A stretch of 64,000 nucleotides of DNA from Pseudomonas brassicacearum. GTDB taxonomy: Bacteria; Pseudomonadota; Gammaproteobacteria; Pseudomonadales; Pseudomonadaceae. Location: NCBI RefSeq assembly GCF_000585995.1, contig NZ_CP007410.1, positions 1,329,430 to 1,393,429 on the forward strand. The letters run 5' to 3'. Made by a program: the position numbers and the translations under genes. The notes beneath the pieces were generated by a model, which did not search any database, had not been told where the DNA came from, and worked only from the letters and a program-made list of their open reading frames with translations. Shown in pieces: positions 17,841-24,545 of the stretch (the stretch's first letter is position 1; each line of letters opens with the position of its first letter).

Positions 17841-18203
17841 TTACTTGATCTCTGCCGCATAGATATCTGGCTTGAAGCCAATCAGGGTTCGGTCACCGAG
17901 ATCGAGCACCGGGCGCTTGATCATCGAGGGTTGGGCGAGCATCAGTTCGATGGCTTTCGTCTGGTCGAGATCGGCTTTGCGTTCGTCGTCGAGTTTGCGA
18001 AAGGTCGTACCGGCACGGTTCAACACCACTTGCCAGCCATGCTCGTTGCACCATTGGGTCAGGTGCTCACGGTCGATGCCGGCGGTCTTGTAATCGTGAA
18101 AGTCGTAGTGCACAGCGTGTTCATCGAGCCAGGTGCGCGCCTTTTTCATCGTGTCACAGGCTTTGATGCCGAAAAGGTGCAACGTTTTGCTTGAATCGGT
18201 CAA
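17841..18203 (-). CDS. ArsC/Spx/YffB-family thioredoxin-fold protein
   Basis: 120 aa. The N-terminal thioredoxin-like segment FGIKACDTMKKA has a single Cys16, followed by an invariant Lys/Arg-rich helix. The downstream signature FRKLDDERK and MIKRPVLDLGD match the YffB/Spx group of the ArsC superfamily. A single Cys without a CxxC suggests a glutathione-dependent reductase-like or regulatory role rather than true arsenate reduction. No ars genes are nearby. It sits upstream of dapD in a conserved arrangement, so co-expression may matter more than chemistry. Confidence 0.85.
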   Translation of the reverse strand: MTDSSKTLHLFGIKACDTMKKARTWLDEHAVHYDFHDYKTAGIDREHLTQWCNEHGWQVVLNRAGTTFRKLDDERKADLDQTKAIELMLAQPSMIKRPVLDLGDRTLIGFKPDIYAAEIK

Positions 18204-18302
18204 GGAAATTGCCCCCTTTGCAGGTGCTGGAAGTAAAAGGTCAAGGATTATGCCATGACCGGACGGTTTCGCGACGGCCCAGGTTGATGTACACCAAAAC
18301 CT

Positions 18303-18391
18303 GTGGGAGCGAGCTTGCTCGCGATGGCGGTCTTACATCCAACATTGATGTCGATTGGTTACACCGCTATCGCGAGCAAGCTCGCTCCCAC
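18303..18391. repeat. REP doublet (type A)
   Basis: Inverted units at 18303-18325 and about 18369-18391. It lies between the divergent ArsC-like gene and the antiporter gene. Confidence 0.85.
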
Positions 18392-18504
18392 AAGGGCAGG
18401 GTTGCGACATAGGTGTAACGGCCAAGTTAATGCTAAGCGGTTAATATGGCACTTCAACGGCAAGCTGTTGCCGGATGTGTGTTGCTGTAATTGGAAGTCC
18501 GTTT

Positions 18505-20151
18505 ATGCAAAGCGCGTATACCGTCCTGATCCTGTTGATGCTGGTGGGCGTTTCGCGCCTGCTCGGACGGCTGGTCCCGCTGCCGTTGCCCCTGGTGCAG
18601 ATCGGCGCCGGTGCCTTGCTGGCCTGGCCGTCCCTGGGCCTGCACGTGGCCCTCGATCCCGAACTGTTCCTGTTCCTTTTCTTGCCACCGCTGCTGTTCT
18701 CCGACGGCTGGCGCATGCCCAAGCGCGAGTTGTGGCGCCTGCGCGGGCCGATCCTGACGCTGGCGGTGGGGCTGGTGTTGTTCACGGTGGTGGGCGCCGG
18801 TTATTTCATTCATTGGCTGCTGCCGAGTATCCCGTTGCCGGTGGCCTTCGCCCTGGCCGCGGTGCTGTCGCCGACCGACGCGGTGGCGGTGTCGGCGATT
18901 GCCCGTGACCGTCTGCCCGCGCCGCTGATGCACATGCTCCAGGGCGAGGCGCTGATGAACGATGCGTCGGGCCTGGTGACCTTCAAGTTCGCCCTGGCGG
19001 CGGCCATCACCGGGGTCTTTTCCCTGGCCAATGCGAGCCTGACCTTCGTGTTGGTGGCGGTCGGTGGCCTGCTGGTCGGCGTGGCCCTGAGTTGGCTGCT
19101 GGGCCGGTTGCGAGCGTGGATGATTGCCCGGGGTTGGGACGACCCGGCCACCCATGTGGTGTTCATGTTGCTGCTGCCGTTCGCCGCTTATGTGCTGGCC
19201 GAACGCTTGGGCGCCTCGGGCATTCTCTCGGCGGTGGCGGCGGGGATGATGCAGAGCTGGCTTGACCTGCTGCCGCGCCAGACCGGCACGCGGTTGCTCA
19301 ACCGCAGTGTCTGGTCGCTGTTGGAATTCGCCTTCAACGGGTTGATCTTCCTACTGCTGGGCCTGCAATTGCCGGACATCATCAAGGCGGTGACCCACCT
19401 CGAGGCCACGCTGTGGCCGACGCTGTTCTACCGCTGCCTGGATGTGCTGGCGATTTTCCTGGTGTTGCTGGTGCTGCGGTTTGTCTGGGTGCAAAGCATC
19501 TGGCGCTTGTCCGGGCTGCTGCGACGCTGGCGTGGTCAGGGCGAGCTGACCTTGGTTCCGAACGCACGTTCTTGCTGGTTGCTGACTTTCGGTGGCGTGC
19601 GCGGCGCGGTGACGCTGGCGGGCGTGCTGTCGGTGCCATTGCTGTTAAGCGCCGCAGAGGCGTTCCCCGAGCGAGACCTGCTGATCTTCATTGCCGCCGG
19701 GGTGATTCTGCTGTCGCTGATCGCGGCGTGCATCGCCTTGCCGTTGTTGCTGCGGGGCATCGAGAAGAGCCCTGATGACAAACGTCGCAACGAAGTCCGC
19801 GAGGCCTGGCGCAAAACCGCTGAAGCGGCGATCCATGCGCTGGAAGTGGAAGAACCGACCGAGGCGGGCAGTACGCCGGATGCAGCCCAGGCGGCGCTGG
19901 CGACCGAGGTCAAGGCGCGGTTGATGTCCGAGTATCGTCATCAGCTCGACGTGTTCAACGACTCCGCCGAAGCCCAGGCGCTGGCATTCGAGATGGACCT
20001 GCTGGAACGCCGGCTGCGCTTGAAGGCTTTTCGGGCGCAGCGGCTGGAATTGTATCGCCTCAGCCGTCATCACCAGATTGGCGATGATGTGCTGCGGGAG
20101 GTGCTGGGGGAGTTGGATTTGGCGGAGGCGAATTTGGGGTTGGGTAAGTAG
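18505..20151 (+). CDS. CPA1-family Na+/H+ (cation/proton) antiporter
   Basis: 548 aa from the ATG at 18505 (MQSAYTVLILLMLVGVSRLL). An inner-membrane exchanger with about 12 hydrophobic segments in the first 415 residues. Family motifs are visible: FLFLPPLLFSDGW, AAVLSPTDAVAVSAIARDRLP and GEALMNDASGLVTFK, the last holding the ion-binding Asn-Asp pair. GGVRGAVTLAGVLSVP is the late conserved helix. A charged cytoplasmic tail of about 130 residues follows. It resembles YjcE/NhaP-type proteins. Its place next to dapC in P. aeruginosa is interrupted here by a 3-kb insertion. Confidence 0.88.
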   Translation: MQSAYTVLILLMLVGVSRLLGRLVPLPLPLVQIGAGALLAWPSLGLHVALDPELFLFLFLPPLLFSDGWRMPKRELWRLRGPILTLAVGLVLFTVVGAGYFIHWLLPSIPLPVAFALAAVLSPTDAVAVSAIARDRLPAPLMHMLQGEALMNDASGLVTFKFALAAAITGVFSLANASLTFVLVAVGGLLVGVALSWLLGRLRAWMIARGWDDPATHVVFMLLLPFAAYVLAERLGASGILSAVAAGMMQSWLDLLPRQTGTRLLNRSVWSLLEFAFNGLIFLLLGLQLPDIIKAVTHLEATLWPTLFYRCLDVLAIFLVLLVLRFVWVQSIWRLSGLLRRWRGQGELTLVPNARSCWLLTFGGVRGAVTLAGVLSVPLLLSAAEAFPERDLLIFIAAGVILLSLIAACIALPLLLRGIEKSPDDKRRNEVREAWRKTAEAAIHALEVEEPTEAGSTPDAAQAALATEVKARLMSEYRHQLDVFNDSAEAQALAFEMDLLERRLRLKAFRAQRLELYRLSRHHQIGDDVLREVLGELDLAEANLGLGK

Positions 20152-20362
20152 CAATGATGCGCCGGTCCCCCGCCACAGGGAGATTGGGTAATTGCACTGA
20201 CTTGACCACCTATTTGCATTCGACCTGACCAGGTGCTTCGTCGCCATGATCGGCAGAAAAGAATCCAAAGCTGCCCTTCAGCATCGGAACCACCTATGTC
20301 CTGTTGCTCTGTTATCGATCGCGGTAATTGGGGCATACGCAGAGGGCCGCGAGCCGTCTAAT

Positions 20363-20971
20363 TCAATGACCAACCCGATATACGCGACCGCTCTGCACGC
20401 CTTCCACACTGCGTCGATAGGCCATTGCTACGCGGGTCGCCGGCACGCTTTCGTAGCCAGGAAAGTACGGACCAAACCGGTCCATCGATTCCGTCAGCAC
20501 TGTCGGACTAACTGCGTTGATGCGGATGCCTCGTGAAAGATCGCACGCAGCAGCACGCACGAACCCTTCAATCCCAGCGTTCGACGCTGCGGCATTGGAG
20601 CCTTGCGCAATCGGATCATCGACAGCGATGCCTGAGGTCAGCGTGATCGACCCGCCGTCGTTCAGGTAATGCTGACCAACCAGCGCGACGCGCACCTGGC
20701 TTAGCAGCTTGTCCTGCAAGCCTTTGTTGAAGTCGGCCGCCGTCATCTTTTCGATTGGAGCGAGGATTACATTGCCTGCGGTAGCAATGATGGCGTCGAT
20801 TTGTCCGATCTTCTTGAACAACGCACCCACGCTGTCATCACTGGCGATGTCAACCTGATGGTCACCTTGGGTGCGACCGACGCGGATGATTTCGTGTTTG
20901 CCGCCACGTGCAAGTTCATCTGCCACGGCACGACCTACATCACCACCGGCGCCAATTATCACGATCTTCAT
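20363..20971 (-). CDS. atypical short-chain dehydrogenase/reductase (SDR) lacking the YxxxK pair
   Basis: 202 aa. A Rossmann nucleotide-binding start is clear: MKIVIIGAGGDVGRAVADEL, glycine loop 7-13. The middle has the expected ATAGN (NAG-type) motif and ITLTSGIAVDD with the usual Ser. The catalytic Tyr-xxx-Lys that should follow is replaced by NAAASNAG, so classical hydride-transfer chemistry is doubtful. It is divergent from a LysR regulator, the usual arrangement for a regulated enzyme. The 211 bp between the antiporter stop and this gene's stop (20152-20362) show nothing recognisable. Confidence 0.82.
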   Translation of the reverse strand: MKIVIIGAGGDVGRAVADELARGGKHEIIRVGRTQGDHQVDIASDDSVGALFKKIGQIDAIIATAGNVILAPIEKMTAADFNKGLQDKLLSQVRVALVGQHYLNDGGSITLTSGIAVDDPIAQGSNAAASNAGIEGFVRAAACDLSRGIRINAVSPTVLTESMDRFGPYFPGYESVPATRVAMAYRRSVEGVQSGRVYRVGH

Positions 20972-21079
20972 AGAGCACTCCTTTTTCGAATTTAGGTTGG
21001 AACGCCTCTATTGTGTATCGAACTGCTAAGGTGATAAATGTGCTCTAAATTCAAACTCTACGAACCTATAGTTAGCAAT
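20972..21079. promoter_or_regulatory. divergent SDR/LysR control region with nested inverted repeats
   Basis: The 108-bp space holds two perfect nested inverted repeats: AGAGCAC (20972-20978) with GTGCTCT (21040-21046), and GAATTTAG (20988-20995) with CTAAATTC (21045-21052). Such symmetry in a divergent LysR region is compatible with regulator binding sites, although the half-site spacing (about 50-60 bp) is wider than a single T-N11-A box. Confidence 0.45.
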
Positions 21080-21994
21080 ATGGACAAACTGCGTGCCATG
21101 GAAACCTTCGTTGCCGCCGTCGAGGGAGGCAACTTCACCGAGGCCGCGCAGCGGCTTGAAATGTCGGCGGTAATGGTTGGAAAGTATGTGCGCGAACTAG
21201 AAGGACGCCTCGGTGCGCGCTTGCTTGAGCGCACCACACGACGCCAGAGCCTGACTGATGCTGGTCGTGTTTTTTACGAAGACGCCAAGCGTGCGCTTGA
21301 ACACGTACGTATGGCCGAAACCTCGATCGAACGGTTGCGCGCTTCGCCATCCGGCACGTTGCGCATTAGCGCTCCAATCACCTTTGGCTCGTGTGTCATC
21401 GCTCCTCTGGCTGCGACTTTCCAGCAGATATATCCGCTCGTTCGCATTGAACTGGAATTGAGCAATCGCGTCGTTGACCTTATTGACGAGGGTTTTGATC
21501 TGGCTATCCGCATTGGTGAACTGGGCGATGCCGACCTGATAGCAAGGCCGCTGAGCATGTATCGCATGGTGATCTGTGCGTCGCCGGACTACCTCGCCCG
21601 ACATGGCCGTCCAGAGACACCACAGGACCTGAGCGCGCATCACTGCCTTTCTCACACAGTGTGGAACAGCCGCAACGGCTGGAAACTCAGAGGCTGGGAT
21701 GGGGTGCCGTTGCCGACGGACCCAGTCTTCACATGCAATGACGGCAACGGACTGCGTATGGCAGCAATCGCCGGTGCGGGATTGTTGCTGCAGCCCGAAG
21801 TTCTGGTGGCCCACGATATGGCAAGCGGGACGTTGGTGCCGGTCCTGCAAGCCTACTTACCCGAGCCACACCCTATCCATATCGTGCATCGACACGATCG
21901 GCGACCGCTGCCAAAGCTCACCCATTTTATTGCGCATTTGCTCACGCATGTGGCGGAGCAGGAGTCGTCCCAGGTTCTGTACGAAAAGAGCTGA
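21080..21994 (+). CDS. LysR-type transcriptional regulator
   Basis: 304 aa from the ATG at 21080 (MDKLRAMETFVAAVEGGNFT). The winged helix-turn-helix occupies about residues 1-60, with the LysR signature TEAAQRLEMSAVMVGKYVRELEGRLGARLLERTTRR. An effector-binding domain covers about 90-290. It is closest in appearance to the CrgA/DmlR-like group that regulates a divergent oxidoreductase gene. The base and codon choice look somewhat less G/C-biased than the flanking core genes, which supports a transferred origin together with the SDR. The inducer is unknown. Confidence 0.85.
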   Translation: MDKLRAMETFVAAVEGGNFTEAAQRLEMSAVMVGKYVRELEGRLGARLLERTTRRQSLTDAGRVFYEDAKRALEHVRMAETSIERLRASPSGTLRISAPITFGSCVIAPLAATFQQIYPLVRIELELSNRVVDLIDEGFDLAIRIGELGDADLIARPLSMYRMVICASPDYLARHGRPETPQDLSAHHCLSHTVWNSRNGWKLRGWDGVPLPTDPVFTCNDGNGLRMAAIAGAGLLLQPEVLVAHDMASGTLVPVLQAYLPEPHPIHIVHRHDRRPLPKLTHFIAHLLTHVAEQESSQVLYEKS

Positions 21995-22009
21995 CGCAAA
22001 CACGAAAAG

Positions 22010-22034
22010 CAAAGCCGCCCGAAGGCGGCTTCAA
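22010..22034 (-). terminator. intrinsic terminator reading on the minus strand
   Basis: Perfect 8-bp stem AAGCCGCC (22012-22019) / GGCGGCTT (22024-22031) with a 4-nt loop. On the minus strand it is followed by TTTGCTTTT; on the plus strand no T-run follows. It would therefore terminate a minus-strand transcript coming from about 22040-22200, where I see no convincing gene. Confidence 0.55.
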
Positions 22035-22239
22035 TTGACACGCAACTGAGCTTGCTTCGCCCTTTCTGCGCCGCTGGGTCAACCCCGAGAGGGACCCAGA
22101 CTCCTGCCAGCTTTCACTGGTGACGAGGGTGATCATGGCGACCGGTAATAGCGCATTCAAGCCAGCTTGATTCTTGAAACAGGACTGCGTGAGATCTGTT
22201 GAGGTGCTTAACCAGTGAAATCAATGGCTTGCTTTAGGG

Positions 22240-22598
22240 AGGTGCGTTTTATTTCTTTTCTTGTCTGAGCAGGCGATCGCGGTCTGTCAGACGCACCGAA
22301 GTTTCCGACAAGTTTTTAAGGTTGTCCGTCGGAAGCGAGGGCTCTAGCCTCTGGGTGTCGCTGCCAATTCAGCGACCGGACGTGAGAATCCGATTTCCCC
22401 TAGTAGGCGCGCAGGCGCCGACCATATAAAGTGCAGGCGCTTTTCGTCTGGGCATTATGTTATGGCGGCTGTGCGCGGGCATGCTTCGGTATGGCCGGGC
22501 TTCTAGGGGGGCTCGGATTCTCACCCCGCGTACGGCTGCCACCCTCCAGTCCGTGAGAAGACTCGGTGGCGACTTCTAATTCCCCTAGGAGCAATAAC
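22240..22598 (+). promoter_or_regulatory. candidate structured RNA leader upstream of the DUF6124 gene
   Basis: In order I see: hairpin GTCTGA/TCAGAC (22264-22292) inside GGTGCG/CGCACC; hairpin TTCCGAC/GTCGGAA (22303-22333); perfect TCGCTG/CAGCGA (22358-22375); and a long stem between 22382-22403 and 22503-22524 (19 Watson-Crick pairs, 2 G-U, 1 mismatch). Its 99-nt loop holds GGCGC/GCGCC (22406-22419) and a hairpin with a C(UUCG)G tetraloop (22480-22493). Then GCCACC/GGTGGC with inner AGTC/GACT (22538-22570). GTGAGAA (22382, 22553) and CCCCTAG (22397, 22582) each occur twice, giving the 3' arm two possible partners. The second CCCCTAG runs into the Shine-Dalgarno AGGAG. The rest of the 604-bp gap (22035-22239) shows nothing I can name. 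Confidence 0.6.
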
Positions 22599-22958
22599 AT
22601 GATCAAAGAAACGCCGAATCCTCCAAAGCCAGCCTCCACTTTCCCCTATGGCGACTACGCCCCTGAAAAGCTGCAAGAAGCCGCGGATCGTGCGCTGGAT
22701 CATTACCTCAAGCCTGACGACAGCGAGTCAGACTCCAAGCCCTCGGTACAGTTGTTCATCGTGTCGGACAGCGTTGATACCGAAGCCCTGCTAGCCAACC
22801 TCAGCGAAACCCTGGCTTCGGCCAATGCGATGCTCAGCGACCTGGCGTTTGGCCTGGACGGCTCGCGGCGGCATGTGGCATTGGGAGTGGCGCAGATGAT
22901 TGAGTTGGGTGCGTTGTTGGCGAACAAGGCGTTGGATCGGGTAGAGCTTCGGACTTGA
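22599..22958 (+). CDS. DUF6124 family small protein
   Basis: 119 aa from the ATG at 22599, preceded by CCTAGGAGCAATAAC, an AGGAG ribosome-binding site. The protein opens MIKETPNPPKP, followed by YGDYAPEKLQEAADRALDHYL, an acidic linker, and a helical domain DTEALLANLSETLASANAML to VELRT. It has no signal peptide or membrane segment and is acidic. I recognise it as the DUF6124 type that is common and often multi-copy in Pseudomonas. No function is known to me. It is followed by REP elements and converges with dapC. Confidence 0.8.
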   Translation: MIKETPNPPKPASTFPYGDYAPEKLQEAADRALDHYLKPDDSESDSKPSVQLFIVSDSVDTEALLANLSETLASANAMLSDLAFGLDGSRRHVALGVAQMIELGALLANKALDRVELRT

Positions 22959-22978
22959 TGCAATAAATGCCGGCCTCA

Positions 22979-23177
22979 TCGCGAGCAAGCTCGCTCCCAC
23001 AGGGGATTTGTGTCGTTCACAAATATGCCAATCGACACCAACCCCCTGTGGCGAGGGAGCTTGCTCCCGCTGGGGCGCGAAGCGCCCCCAAAACCTGACA
23101 ACCCGATGTGTCAGGTCAATTGAGTTGACTGCTTTGGGGCCGCTGCGCGCCCCAGCGGGAGCAAGCTCCCTCGCCAC
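22979..23177. repeat. REP cluster: one type A unit plus a type B doublet
   Basis: A single type A unit (ATCGCGAGCAAGCTCGCTCCCAC) ends at 23000. A type B doublet follows, with units at about 23048-23093 and 23131-23177 carrying GGGGCGC/GCGCCCC arms. The mix of two REP families between convergent genes makes this the most complex REP block in the window. Confidence 0.85.
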
Positions 23178-23208
23178 AACAGCGGTCCGCTTCAGTTCGA
23201 GACAGCCA

Positions 23209-24408
23209 TCAACCCCGACGCTGGATGAACGCGCGGATCCGCTCCGCCGCTTCCACGCATTCAGCCAGCGGCGCGACCAGCGCCATGCGCACGCGCCCGG
23301 CACCCGGGTTGACGCCGTCCACATCGCGGGACAGGTAGGAGCCCGGCACCACGGTTACATGTTCCTGTTCGAACAGGTCCCGGCAGAACGCTGCATCATC
23401 GCCGGCTACATTCGGCCATAGGTAGAAGCTGCCATCAGGACGCTGTACGTCCAGCACTGGGCTGAGGATTTCCAGCACTGCGTCGAATTTTTCCCGGTAC
23501 AACGCACGGTTGGCCCGCACATGGACTTCGTCGTTCCACGCCGCGATGCTCGCCAGTTGGGTCTGAACCGGCATTGCGCAGCCGTGATAGGTGCGGTACA
23601 GCAAGAAGCCCTTGAGGATGTCTGCGTCGCCAGCGACGAAACCGGAGCGCAGGCCGGGCAGGTTGGAGCGTTTGGACAGGCTGTGGAACACCACGCAGCG
23701 CTTGAAGTCCTTGCGACCGAGTTCGACACAGGCGCTGAGCAGGCCCGGTGGCGGGGTCTGTTCGTCGAAGTACAGTTCGCTGTAGCACTCGTCCGCGGCG
23801 ATGACGAAGTCATGCTCATCGGCCAGGGCGATGAGTTTTTTCAGCACGTCCACCGGAATCAGGGCGCCGGTCGGGTTGCCGGGGGAGCACAGGAACAGGA
23901 TCTGGCAGCGCTTCCAGATGTCCGGCGAGACGGCATCGAAATCCGGATTGAAGCCGTTCGCGTCCAGGCACGGCAGGTAGTGCGGCTTGGCTCCGGCCAG
24001 GAACGCCGCGCCTTCGTAGATCTGGTAGAACGGGTTCGGGCTGACCACCAGCGCATCGTCGCCACGGTTGACCACGGTCTGGGTGAAGGCGAACAGGGCT
24101 TCACGGGTGCCATTGACCGGCAGCACGTGGCGCGCCGGGTCCAGCCAGCCGCTCGGCACGTTGAAGCGGCGCTCGCACCAACCAGTGATGGCTTCGCGCA
24201 ACTCAGGGATGCCGAGGGTGGTTGGGTACACCGCCATCTTTTCCAGATTGCTGGCCAGGGCTTCGGCCACAAAGCTCGGCGAACGGTGCTTGGGTTCGCC
24301 GATGGACAGGGCGATCGGGCGCTTGTCCGGGTTGGGCTTTACGCTGCCCAGCAAGGCGCGGAGCTTTTCGAACGGGTAGGGCTGCAACTGGTTCAGAGCG
24401 TTGTTCAT
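23209..24408 (-). CDS. dapC: DapC, succinyldiaminopimelate transaminase
   Basis: 399 aa. A PLP-dependent fold-type I aminotransferase that aminates N-succinyl-2-amino-6-ketopimelate in meso-DAP/lysine synthesis. The PLP lysine is Lys246 in FHSLSKRSNLPGLRSGF. The PLP-binding Asp/Tyr region is AADECYSELYF (204-214) and the substrate Asn is in SPGNPTGA (175-182). ArgD can do this reaction in enterics; pseudomonads carry this dedicated DapC next to glnD, which fits the order here. It lies downstream of glnD on the same strand, with a REP doublet between. Confidence 0.93.
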   Translation of the reverse strand: MNNALNQLQPYPFEKLRALLGSVKPNPDKRPIALSIGEPKHRSPSFVAEALASNLEKMAVYPTTLGIPELREAITGWCERRFNVPSGWLDPARHVLPVNGTREALFAFTQTVVNRGDDALVVSPNPFYQIYEGAAFLAGAKPHYLPCLDANGFNPDFDAVSPDIWKRCQILFLCSPGNPTGALIPVDVLKKLIALADEHDFVIAADECYSELYFDEQTPPPGLLSACVELGRKDFKRCVVFHSLSKRSNLPGLRSGFVAGDADILKGFLLYRTYHGCAMPVQTQLASIAAWNDEVHVRANRALYREKFDAVLEILSPVLDVQRPDGSFYLWPNVAGDDAAFCRDLFEQEHVTVVPGSYLSRDVDGVNPGAGRVRMALVAPLAECVEAAERIRAFIQRRG

Positions 24409-24440
24409 CGGGGGCCTCGTTCAATGTGGGCGCGGTCCTT

Positions 24441-24528
24441 GTGGGAGCGAGCTTGCTCGCGATAGCGGTGGGTCAGGCAACATCAATGCTGGATGTTGCG
24501 CCGCCATCGCGAGCAAGCTCGCTCCCAC
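24441..24528. repeat. REP doublet (type A)
   Basis: Inverted units at 24441-24463 and about 24506-24528. It separates glnD from the downstream dapC gene on the same strand. Confidence 0.85.
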
Positions 24529-24545
24529 AGGGGCAGTTCTTTGAT

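Noticed and set aside
20246..20536. 96-codon plus-strand frame overlapping the SDR 3' end
   Set aside because: Overlaps a better-supported gene antisense, with no ribosome-binding site or recognisable sequence.
21942..22160. Minus-strand frame beginning MNALLPVAMITLVTSES
   Set aside because: It reads through the terminator hairpin into the end of the LysR gene and has no clear start signal; kept only as a hint of a minus-strand transcript.
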